64,000 nt of DNA from Haliea sp963974125. Lineage in GTDB: Bacteria > Pseudomonadota > Gammaproteobacteria > Pseudomonadales > Halieaceae. The notes beneath the pieces were generated by a model that saw nothing but the letters and a program-made list of their open reading frames with translations, made no database searches and was not told the DNA's origin. Positions 51,988-59,500 of the stretch are shown here, piece by piece. Where the stretch lies: positions 1-64,000 of the forward strand of contig CAXBCH010000016.1 in NCBI GenBank assembly GCA_963974125.1, read 5' to 3'. The stretch's first letter is position 1. Each line of letters starts with the position of its first letter. A program made the position numbers and the translations under genes.

Positions 51988-53427
51988 GTGAGCCAACTGA
52001 AGCCAGCCCCCGGGCCCGGGTTTGGCACGCGAATGCGCCACCTCTGTGCCATTGCGCTGTGCGCTGTTATGGCGGGGGCCGGAGGCCGCGCAGCGCTAGC
52101 CGCTGAGTCCTCTGCATCCAGGGTGGACCCCGCAGCCATTGTCGAGCATCGGCAGCAGGCCCTGGCCTACGCCGCTGGATTGCAGGCCTATTTCTATGGC
52201 TACCCTGTGGTCGACTACCTGCGCGTGATGCGCGACCAGATCACGCCGGATCGGGACCCGGGTGGCGTCTATGCCCCGGTCAACCAGATAGCCTTCCAGG
52301 ACAACCTCGCCGAGCCGGGCGGGCTCTACGCGGGACGGGGGCCGAATACCAGTACCCTGTATTTCACCGCCTGGATGGACCTGAGTGATGAGCCAGTATT
52401 GATTGAAGCGCCGGATACGGCCGGCCGCTACTATGTGCTGACCTACGCGGACCTGTACTCCGAGGTCGAGCACAGCGGGCGCCGGACTACCGGTACCGGC
52501 GCACAGAAGATGCTCGTGGTCGGGCCGGACTGGCGGGGCGAAGCGCCTGAGGGTGTACGGTTGATACCCATGCGCACCCGTTACGCCTATCTGCTGGGAC
52601 GGGTGCTGGTGGACGGCCCCGATGATCTGGCAGCGGCGCGACAGGTGATGTACGGCTTCCGCATGACGGGTACCGGGCGCTCTCCCGCGGACTTCGCACT
52701 GCCAGACCGGGCGGCACTGACATCGCTGGCGTTTTTCGAGGTGCTCAACCGTTTTCTGCGCGAGAACCCCCGCATCGGTGGCGAGGAGCTGCTGATGGCG
52801 CAACTGGACCAGGTCGGCATCGGACCCGGTGCGGAGTTTTCGGCGCGGAATCTTCCCGCAGGGATACGACGCGGACTGGAACGGGCAATCGAGGATGGTC
52901 ATCGCATCCTGGCAGATTCGCCACTGGCTGCGCCGCCGGTGACTGGCTGGAGTACGCCGCGTCAGGAGACCTATGGCGTCTATGGTCACGATTACCTGCG
53001 CCGCGCCATGGTCGAGTTTCACGGTTTTCTCGGCAATCGCGCCGAGGAGACGATCTACCTGTCGGCCCTCACCGACGCCGCGGGGGCGCCGTTGGCAGGC
53101 AGCAACCGCTACGAAATCGTGTTCCCGGCCTCCGGGCTGCCGCCAGCCAATGCCTTCTGGGCACTCAATGTCTATGATGCACGCACTGTTGACCTGATCC
53201 CCAATGCACAACGCCGCTATGCGGTGACCGATCGCATGTCCGACCTGAAGCGGCGCGCGGACGGCTCGGTGGTGGTGCGGCTGCAGCAGACTCAACCCGT
53301 TGCCGGCGATGTCAATTGGCTGCCGGTGAACGACGGGCCGTTGTTTGTGACCCTGCGTTTCTTCGAACCGGCGCAGGAAGTACTCGCTGGCGATTATTCA
53401 CCTCCCGCGATCAGGCGTTTGCCCTGA
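51988..53427 (+). CDS. Secreted DUF1254/DUF1214 protein
   Basis: 479 residues from GTG 51988 (GAGGA 7 bases upstream). A signal peptide follows a short leader (RHLCAIALCAVMAGAGGRAALAAE). DUF1254 is clear: YFYGYPVVDYLRVMRDQ, VYAPVNQIAFQDNLAEPGGL, TLYFTAWMDLSDEP, and RYYVLTYADLYSE. DUF1214 follows at the C-terminus: EIVFPASGLPPANAFWALNVY and LQQTQPVAGDVNWLPVNDG. It is probably periplasmic, of unknown activity. The divergent cytoplasmic DUF1214 partner suggests a shared pathway. Confidence 0.9.
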   Translation: MSQLKPAPGPGFGTRMRHLCAIALCAVMAGAGGRAALAAESSASRVDPAAIVEHRQQALAYAAGLQAYFYGYPVVDYLRVMRDQITPDRDPGGVYAPVNQIAFQDNLAEPGGLYAGRGPNTSTLYFTAWMDLSDEPVLIEAPDTAGRYYVLTYADLYSEVEHSGRRTTGTGAQKMLVVGPDWRGEAPEGVRLIPMRTRYAYLLGRVLVDGPDDLAAARQVMYGFRMTGTGRSPADFALPDRAALTSLAFFEVLNRFLRENPRIGGEELLMAQLDQVGIGPGAEFSARNLPAGIRRGLERAIEDGHRILADSPLAAPPVTGWSTPRQETYGVYGHDYLRRAMVEFHGFLGNRAEETIYLSALTDAAGAPLAGSNRYEIVFPASGLPPANAFWALNVYDARTVDLIPNAQRRYAVTDRMSDLKRRADGSVVVRLQQTQPVAGDVNWLPVNDGPLFVTLRFFEPAQEVLAGDYSPPAIRRLP

Positions 53428-53464
53428 GCGCACATTCGTGCCGCCACCCTGGAGAATCAGGCTC

Positions 53465-54235
53465 ATGCAGGAACGACTCTATAACAAGGCCATCATCGTC
53501 ATCGGTTCCGGCACCGGCATTGGTGCCGCGACCGTCAAGCAACTCGCGGCGGAAGGCGCCCAGGTCTGCGCGGCGGACATCAATATCGATGCTGCGAACC
53601 AAGTCGCGGAGGAGGTCGCCGCGGCAGGTGGCAGCGCCTTTGCACTGCCCATTGATATTGCAGACGAGGCTTCGGTCAATGAAGCTGTCTGCCTCGCAGT
53701 CGCCCGCCTGGGCGGCCTGGACGGCGCCCATGTCAACGCTGCGGATCTCCGTGTCATCTTCGAGGACAGCGATGCCCTGGCGGAAGACCTGGCGGTGTTC
53801 GACCGCACCCTGCAGGTGAATCTGCGCGGCCATCTGCTGTGTACCCGAGCCGTACTGCCACATCTCCTGCAGCGTGGCCAGGGGGCGATTGTCTATACCA
53901 GCTCCAGTGCCGCGGATGTGGGGGAGAACACCCGCCCCGCTTACGCTGCTGCCAAGAGCGGGCTCAACGCCCTGATGCGTCATGTGGCCTCACGCTGGGG
54001 GCGGGAGGGAATTACCGCCAACTGCGTGGCCCCGGGATTTGTCTATACGCCGGAAATGCAGGCCAGCGGACTGGTGCCGCAGGCACTGCTGGACGGGATG
54101 CTGGCGCGGATCCCCGGGACCCGCCTCGGCCAGGTCGAGGATATTGCCGGCGTTGTCGCCCTGCTGCTGTCGGAGCAGGGCCGCTGGATCAACGGCCAGG
54201 TCTACAACGTCAACGGCGGAGCGCTGATGCGCTGA
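53465..54235 (+). CDS. SDR-family oxidoreductase, NNAG motif altered
   Basis: 256 residues from ATG 53465. Cofactor loop GSGTGIGAA and acidic CAADINI (NAD-type). The usual NNAG is replaced by HVNAADLRV, so the adenine-pocket Asn pattern is altered. The catalytic residues remain: YTSSSAADVG for Ser and YAAAKSGLN for Tyr and Lys, followed by CVAPGFVYTP. It is 35 bases upstream of the DegT-like gene on the same strand. Confidence 0.9.
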   Translation: MQERLYNKAIIVIGSGTGIGAATVKQLAAEGAQVCAADINIDAANQVAEEVAAAGGSAFALPIDIADEASVNEAVCLAVARLGGLDGAHVNAADLRVIFEDSDALAEDLAVFDRTLQVNLRGHLLCTRAVLPHLLQRGQGAIVYTSSSAADVGENTRPAYAAAKSGLNALMRHVASRWGREGITANCVAPGFVYTPEMQASGLVPQALLDGMLARIPGTRLGQVEDIAGVVALLLSEQGRWINGQVYNVNGGALMR

Positions 54236-54270
54236 TCTGCGTTGCCACCAAACTGTCGAGAGGATAAAAC

Positions 54271-55488
54271 ATGAGACTACCCCCGAGAGAAATCCGCTAC
54301 GGCGGCGCCATGCTCGACCAGAAGGAAATCGATGCGGTGGTGAGGGTGATGGAGACCAGCATGGTGGTCGCCGGCCAGACCTCCACTTTCGAGAGCCGCT
54401 GCGCCAGGCTGCTGGGCAAGGAGTACGGGGTGATGGTCAATTCGGGCAGCTCGGCGCTGCTGCTGGCGGTGCGCCTGCTGGACCTGCCGCCCGGTTCCGA
54501 AATCCTGACCCCGACCCTGACCTTTGGCACCGACATCTCCAGTATCGTGCATAACGGCCACGTTCCGGTGCTGGTCGACGTGGAGCCCGACACCTACCAG
54601 ATCGATATCGACCGCATCGAGCCGCTGATCACGGCAAACACCAAAGCCATGCTGGTACCGAACCTGGTTGGCGGCATGCCCGACTGGGACCGGCTGCGGG
54701 CCATTGCCGACAAGCACGGCCTGAAAATCATCGAGGACAGCGCCGATACCCTGGGCGGTACCTTTCGCGGCACCCCCGCCGGCACGCGCAGTGACATCAG
54801 CATCACCAGCTTTTCCATCTTCCATATCATCACCTGCCTCGGCAATGGCGGCCTGGTGGCGGTCAATGACCCGGCGCTGTGGGACCGCGGCCTGATGCTG
54901 CGGGCCTGGGGCCGCTCCTCGGAGAAGTACCTCTATGGCTCGCGCCAGAACGAGAGCGATGGCCGCTTCCTGGAGGACCTGGGCGACATCGAGTACGACG
55001 GCATGTTCATCTTCGAGGAGCTGGGCTATGGCTTCATTCCCAACGAGGCCGGCGCCGCTTTCGGCCACGAGCAGCTGAACAAGCTGGACGAATTCACCCG
55101 GCTGCGCCAGGAGCGCTTCCGCCGGCACGACGAGTACATGGACAGCCGCAGCGAGTACTTCATCAAGCCGCGCGTGTCCGGGGATGTCTTCACCACCTGG
55201 ATCTGCTACCCGGTGATGCTGCGCCCGGAACTGGGTTGGAGCCGCCGCAAGCTGCAGGTACATCTGGAAGAGGCGGGCATTTTCACCCGGGTGATCTTCT
55301 CTGGCCACGTGGCCCTGCAGCCGATGATGAAGGAGGTGAACTACCGTCTGGATCCGGCCGGTTATGCCAACGCGGAGCGGGTCATGCGCCATGGCCTGAT
55401 GCTGCCCTGTCATCCCACCATGACCACCGAGGACTGCCAGTACCTGTACCAGGTGCTGGATGACTTCATTGAGCTACAGTCTCGCTGA
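54271..55488 (+). CDS. DegT/DnrJ-family PLP protein with His in place of the PLP lysine
   Basis: 405 residues, DegT/DnrJ/EryC1/StrS aminotransferase fold: MVNSGSSALLLAVRLLD near residue 55, ILTPTLTFGTDISSI, and DSADTLGGTFRG near 155. The segment that normally holds the Schiff-base Lys reads SFSIFHIITCLGNGG, with His185 at the lysine position. The same substitution is known in the sugar 3-dehydrases ColD and RfbH/E1, which dehydrate rather than transaminate. The Cys cluster of RfbH is not seen. A dehydrase on a keto-sugar or keto-compound is therefore more likely than an aminotransferase. The neighbour SDR may set up the ketone. Confidence 0.88.
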   Translation: MRLPPREIRYGGAMLDQKEIDAVVRVMETSMVVAGQTSTFESRCARLLGKEYGVMVNSGSSALLLAVRLLDLPPGSEILTPTLTFGTDISSIVHNGHVPVLVDVEPDTYQIDIDRIEPLITANTKAMLVPNLVGGMPDWDRLRAIADKHGLKIIEDSADTLGGTFRGTPAGTRSDISITSFSIFHIITCLGNGGLVAVNDPALWDRGLMLRAWGRSSEKYLYGSRQNESDGRFLEDLGDIEYDGMFIFEELGYGFIPNEAGAAFGHEQLNKLDEFTRLRQERFRRHDEYMDSRSEYFIKPRVSGDVFTTWICYPVMLRPELGWSRRKLQVHLEEAGIFTRVIFSGHVALQPMMKEVNYRLDPAGYANAERVMRHGLMLPCHPTMTTEDCQYLYQVLDDFIELQSR

Positions 55489-55623
55489 AGGGGAGCGAGT
55501 CGGATCGAACAGGCATTGCTGGTAGATCTTCTGGCCGCGTGTCGGAACGCGGTCCCGGACCGCATCTGGAAGTTCAGTGCTCTTTTCATAGGGCATGGGC
55601 ATCCTGTTCGACCAGTATCAGGG

Positions 55624-55653
55624 TTCGCGAACCGGGTAAAAATCGCACATAAT
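55624..55653 (+). promoter_or_regulatory. Weak candidate promoter of VOC gene
   Basis: TTCGCG and CATAAT, 18 bases apart, 44 bases upstream of ATG 55698, in the 209-bp gap after the DegT-like gene. Nothing else is apparent in that gap except a short GC-rich inverted repeat near 55540. Confidence 0.25.
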
Positions 55654-55697
55654 CGGGACAGTCTACGGCAAAGAACCTGTGGCAAAAGGAGCTGACA

Positions 55698-56174
55698 ATG
55701 ATGCAAGATCCCGCGCTTGAGGCCCTGGGCCTGCCGCCCATCGACCAGATCGGCTTTGTGGTTAAAGACCTGGACGCGTGGGTGCGCCAGTATGGCCCGG
55801 TATTCGGCCCGTTTACCTATATGGATGGCTCGGTACAGGCCGCCGACTTTCGCGGCAGCAGCGAGGATGTCAGCCTGAAGATTGCGTTCGGCAGCAGTGG
55901 CGACCTCGAGATCGAGTTGATCCAGTGGCTGGAAGGCGCCAGTCCTCACAGCGAATTCATCCAGTCCGGCCGTGAAGGGCTGCATCACCTGCGTTACCGG
56001 GTAACGGACACGGACGCCTGGATTGAAAAGCTGGCGACCGTCGGTTACACCCCGTACTGGTACAAGCGCTGGAATGCCGACACCGTGTTTGCCTACCTGG
56101 AGCATCCGGAGTTTCCGCTTTACCTGGAGCTGCTGCAGATGCCGGAGTCTGGCGCTGGCAAGCCCGCTCCCTGA
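55698..56174 (+). CDS. VOC-family protein
   Basis: 158 residues with the glyoxalase/dioxygenase fold: PPIDQIGFVVKDLDAWVRQYGPVFGPF, LEIELIQWLEG, HHLRYRVTDTDAWIEKLATVGYTP and FPLYLELLQM. GLHHLRY (His) and YLELLQ (Glu) give a plausible metal site. AAGGAG lies 6 bases before ATG 55698. It stands alone at the end of the island, convergent with the polysaccharide deacetylase gene across 2 bases. Confidence 0.85.
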   Translation: MMQDPALEALGLPPIDQIGFVVKDLDAWVRQYGPVFGPFTYMDGSVQAADFRGSSEDVSLKIAFGSSGDLEIELIQWLEGASPHSEFIQSGREGLHHLRYRVTDTDAWIEKLATVGYTPYWYKRWNADTVFAYLEHPEFPLYLELLQMPESGAGKPAP

Positions 56175-56176
56175 CC

Positions 56177-57178
56177 TCAATCACCCAGCCACAGGTAGGA
56201 ATGCCAGTAGAACTCTCCCGAATTGGCCCCGGTAGGTGCTGTGCAGTTGACCCGGTTGCGCCCGGCCCCGGTTGCCGGCAACTCGACCCGGTAGCGGGTC
56301 TCGTCGATCTTCCTTACGGCAATGCTGTCACCAGCGGCGGAAAAGCAGCTGATAGAGGGGATGCCGGAATCCACCAGTTCGAGCATTAGCGACGTTTTGT
56401 CGTGGCGCTCAGCCACGACCGGCAGAGGCTGGCTGTTGAGTGCCAGCTTGAGGCGATCGACATCACCGTGACCGGTAGCCATGGGGAAGCGCGGAATCTG
56501 TTGCGGATCGGTGTGGCGGCCGACGGCACCTGATTGCTGGGCGACGCCGTAAAGCCCGCGCCTTGCCACCATGCTTTTTAGGGCCTGATTGTACTCTCCA
56601 AAAGGGTAGGCAAAGGCGGAAACCTCCACCTCCAGCTCCGTTGCTATCCGTTGCAGGTTCTGGTCGATTTCCGTTTCCATGCGGCGGTGCCACTGCCCGT
56701 CATTTTCGCCATCCTGTCGGCGCGCCAGATAGTCATGGCTGTGGGAGTGGCTGCCGATGTCGCCCCCCATCTCCAGCAGTTGCTGCGCTTGCCGCCAGGA
56801 CATGTAGCCCGGCACCTGGTCGTCGAGGGGCTGGCTCGCCAGAAATACGGTAAAGGGCCAACCCCGCCGGGCAAGCATTGGTGCAGCTTCGGTGAAGACC
56901 GAGACATAGGCATCGTCGAAGGTGATGGCGACGGCATTCTCGGGCAGGGGTTCGCCCGACAAGCCCCTGGACAACAGTTCATTGAGAGCGATGACATTTA
57001 AGCCGTTATCCGCAAGGTAGTCCAGGTGCTGTCGGAAGCGGTCGGGTGTCACGCTGGTACTGGGCGGCGTGGATTCGCTGACGTGGTGATAGAGCAGGAT
57101 AACGCCGTGATCGGCGGAGCCACCCGCGGCCGGGAAAGTGGAAAAGGCCAGCATAAAAAGCAAAAGCCGAAAAATCAT
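56177..57178 (-). CDS. Polysaccharide deacetylase (NodB domain)
   Basis: 333 residues. Signal peptide (RLLLFMLAFSTFPAAGGS), then the NodB fold: LYHHVSE, AITFDDAYVSV (catalytic Asp-Asp), SHSHSHDYL (His-x3-5-His metal pair) and SAFAYPFGEYN. The C-terminal 100 residues form a beta-rich domain of unknown type. It probably removes N-acetyl groups from an envelope polysaccharide or peptidoglycan. Its start overlaps the glucosaminidase stop by 4 bases, so the two enzymes are coupled. Confidence 0.9.
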   Translation of the reverse strand: MIFRLLLFMLAFSTFPAAGGSADHGVILLYHHVSESTPPSTSVTPDRFRQHLDYLADNGLNVIALNELLSRGLSGEPLPENAVAITFDDAYVSVFTEAAPMLARRGWPFTVFLASQPLDDQVPGYMSWRQAQQLLEMGGDIGSHSHSHDYLARRQDGENDGQWHRRMETEIDQNLQRIATELEVEVSAFAYPFGEYNQALKSMVARRGLYGVAQQSGAVGRHTDPQQIPRFPMATGHGDVDRLKLALNSQPLPVVAERHDKTSLMLELVDSGIPSISCFSAAGDSIAVRKIDETRYRVELPATGAGRNRVNCTAPTGANSGEFYWHSYLWLGD

Positions 57179-58029
57179 GTCTGGGCTTTGTCCTCCAGTT
57201 CACTGGTAAATTCCCGATACTGCCTGATCATTGCCTTGATTTCCCGTATGTAGGCCTCGCGGCGCTCCGAGTAGTAGAGCAGGCCGTCGGCCAGGGCGAT
57301 GCCGGAAAGCCGCTCCTCGGCTTCCCGCAGTTGCGCCCGAAGCTGGCGAAATCGCAGGTATTTGGGGTGAGTATTGAGATTGTGCATGTAACCGGCGATG
57401 GCCTCACTCACCGAATCGTAGGCTTTCAGCTCATGGCTTCGCCCTGCAATCCGGTTTCGGGGTACCAGGCCGCAACCGGGATCAAAGCACCAGTGACCGA
57501 ACAGGTTGTTGGCTCTGGTCGCAAATCGGGACCGCCCCCAGGCGGATTCCTTGGCGGCCTGCACCGCTGCCAGTTCCAAAGGCACAATGTCTATGCGCCG
57601 GAGCAGGGTCTCGATCGTCGTCTCTGTATCGAGGTCCTCCGGCACGCCGTAGGCCTCAGCGAGCTGGTTGAGCTGCCAACGCCGGTAGAAGCCGATGTCA
57701 CCGTCCGTATCGAACGCCCGGGCGATTGCTAGAAGCTTGACCCGCTGCTTGCGCACAGCGTCATTCTGGCTCTCGATAATGGGCTCCAGGTAGGAAAAAA
57801 ATGCCTCTTTCAGCTCACCGGTCTGGTCAAACCGGGAGAAATCAGGGAGGCTTGCGGGATCCTCCTGAAAGATGTACCAGAAGGAAGCCAGCACGGTAAT
57901 AGCCCCAGCGGCAATGATGGTCCAGCGTTGCCACCGGAAGTGAGTGTCTTGTGTGCTCGCTGCCTGCTCCATTGCCTTGCCGTTGCCGGGTGTTTGCCGC
58001 GCAGACCAGTTTATCTGATTCATGCGCAT
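57175..58029 (-). CDS. Bax-like glucosaminidase-domain protein
   Basis: 284 residues from ATG 58029 (58023 is also in frame). A single TM (WTIIAAGAITVLASFWYIF) anchors a periplasmic Bax/glucosaminidase domain: PLELAAVQAAKESAWGRSRF (catalytic Glu), NNLFGHWCFDPGCGLVP and YDSVSEAIAGYMHNLNTHP. It is likely to cut beta-N-acetylglucosaminyl bonds in peptidoglycan. The two Cys in WCFDPGC may form a disulfide. Coupled to the NodB deacetylase gene, it suggests a wall-trimming pair. Confidence 0.88.
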   Translation of the reverse strand: MRMNQINWSARQTPGNGKAMEQAASTQDTHFRWQRWTIIAAGAITVLASFWYIFQEDPASLPDFSRFDQTGELKEAFFSYLEPIIESQNDAVRKQRVKLLAIARAFDTDGDIGFYRRWQLNQLAEAYGVPEDLDTETTIETLLRRIDIVPLELAAVQAAKESAWGRSRFATRANNLFGHWCFDPGCGLVPRNRIAGRSHELKAYDSVSEAIAGYMHNLNTHPKYLRFRQLRAQLREAEERLSGIALADGLLYYSERREAYIREIKAMIRQYREFTSELEDKAQT

Positions 58030-58096
58030 TTTTGGTTAACATAGCATAATGGGTACGCGATTCGGTTGCCATCCACCAAGCCAGAGAGGCCAATCA

Positions 58097-58498
58097 GTGA
58101 AATTTTATTCTCGCAAATGGATCAAACCGGAGAATCTCAACCCCCATGGCAGTCTGTTCGGCGGCCAGTTGCTTGGCTGGATCGACGAGGAAGCGGTGAT
58201 CTTCGCCATGTGCCAACTGGGCGGCAGCCGTCACCTGGTGACCAAGTTCATGTCCGAGATCAACTTTGTCAGTTCGGCGCACCAGGGCGATATTATAGAG
58301 ATGGGTGTTGAAGTGACCGCCTGCGGGCGCACTTCGGTGACCTTGCGCGCGGAGGTGCGCAACAAGATTACCCTGCAGACAATCATTTCCATCGACCGCA
58401 TTGTGTTCGTCAATCTGGATGCGGACGGGCGGCCGACGCCTCACGATTATGCCTGGCCGGGGGCGGAGGACGAGGGGTTGGCGGCTGATGGCGGTTAG
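58097..58498 (+). CDS. Hotdog-fold acyl-CoA thioesterase
   Basis: 133 residues from GTG 58097 (AGAGAGG 7 bases upstream). The hotdog-thioesterase signature is complete: NPHGSLFGGQLLGWIDEEAV (catalytic Asp), SEINFVSSAHQGDII and EVTACGRTSVTLRAEV, like YciA/YkhA-type enzymes. It hydrolyses acyl-CoA to free acid and CoA. It is divergent from the Bax-like gene, 67 bases apart. Confidence 0.9.
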   Translation: MKFYSRKWIKPENLNPHGSLFGGQLLGWIDEEAVIFAMCQLGGSRHLVTKFMSEINFVSSAHQGDIIEMGVEVTACGRTSVTLRAEVRNKITLQTIISIDRIVFVNLDADGRPTPHDYAWPGAEDEGLAADGG

Positions 58499-58568
58499 AC
58501 GCGCATGGGTTTGCCCTTGAATTCATCGCTGCAACCTGACTATAGCTCCCGATGACTGGAAGGTTCGC

Positions 58569-59105
58569 ATGCTCTGGATAGCCGCCCTCGTTGCCGCAAT
58601 ATTATTGGCCATCGAACGCGTCGGCTATGTTCTGATCTGGCGTAATCCGGCAGGCTTCACGCGGCTGTGCAGCCGGGGGTGGATTTTCGGGAAGCGCGAT
58701 CCGGTCGAGGCGCTGTACCGGCTGTTCCTTGTTTTCAAGTGCATTCAGGTCGGCGTATTCGTTGCCTGGTGGTCGCTGTTTGACGGGCGTTTTCCACCAT
58801 TGCCGAGCGCGCCGATGCACTTGCTTGTCATCGGTGCCGGGCTGTTCGTGATTGGGCAGATTCTCAATGTCGGCGTGTTCTGGCGCCTGGGTAAAACAGG
58901 CGTTTTCTACGGCAACCGGCTCGGCCATGAGCTGCCATGGGTGACCGGATTTCCTTTCTCGGTGGTGCCTCATCCCCAATACGTCGGCACCATGATCTCA
59001 ATCTGGGGCATCTTCCTGGTCATGCGCTATCCCCACCCTGACTGGATTATCGTGCCCCTGATCCAGACGCTCTACCTGCTGCTCGCCATGCGGCTGGAAC
59101 GCTGA
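58569..59105 (+). CDS. PEMT/ICMT-like membrane methyltransferase
   Basis: 178 residues with four or five TM helices. The family's C-terminal signature is present: TGFPFSVVPHPQYVGTMISIWG followed by a final TM and a short tail. It is related to phospholipid N-methyltransferases and isoprenylcysteine carboxyl methyltransferases using SAM at the membrane. The exact acceptor is unknown. It stands alone on the plus strand. Confidence 0.85.
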   Translation: MLWIAALVAAILLAIERVGYVLIWRNPAGFTRLCSRGWIFGKRDPVEALYRLFLVFKCIQVGVFVAWWSLFDGRFPPLPSAPMHLLVIGAGLFVIGQILNVGVFWRLGKTGVFYGNRLGHELPWVTGFPFSVVPHPQYVGTMISIWGIFLVMRYPHPDWIIVPLIQTLYLLLAMRLER

Positions 59106-59149
59106 TCTGTGACCGTTGTCTACCAATTGCTGGGTTTGTTCGGGAGTGC

Positions 59150-59419
59150 ATGATGGCGGGCGGTTGGTCTCGAGACGGTGCGGTGCAGGAGCAGATTGAT
59201 GCGAGCCTTGACGAGGCCGTAGAGCGCGCGCGGCAACAACTGCTCAGCGGAGACAGCGCCAGGGTTTGTGCGGAGTGTGGGCTGGCGATTCCGGAGGCTC
59301 GGCGCAAGGCCATCCCCGGTGTACAGCTGTGCATCGGTTGTCAGTCTGAGCTTGAGCGGGACGAGGTGCAAAGCGCAGGCATGAATCGACGCGGCAGCAA
59401 CGGTAGTCAACTCAGATAG
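59150..59419 (+). CDS. DksA/TraR C4-type zinc-finger protein
   Basis: 89 residues. CAECG...CIGCQ spaced by 17 residues makes the DksA/TraR C4 zinc finger near residues 45-70. The N-terminal coil is short, as in TraR/YbiI, so the protein could insert into the RNA polymerase secondary channel or be a degenerate relative. GGGAG lies upstream of two adjacent in-frame ATG codons at 59150 and 59153. Its gene stands alone, followed by an 81-bp gap before the cusA stop. Confidence 0.88.
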   Translation: MMAGGWSRDGAVQEQIDASLDEAVERARQQLLSGDSARVCAECGLAIPEARRKAIPGVQLCIGCQSELERDEVQSAGMNRRGSNGSQLR

Positions 59420-59500
59420 TCGAGGGGTCACTCATGTAGCTTCGACGGAGGCAGCACACTGAGACCGGGAGCCATGCAGGGTGGTATCAGGATGCTTTAT

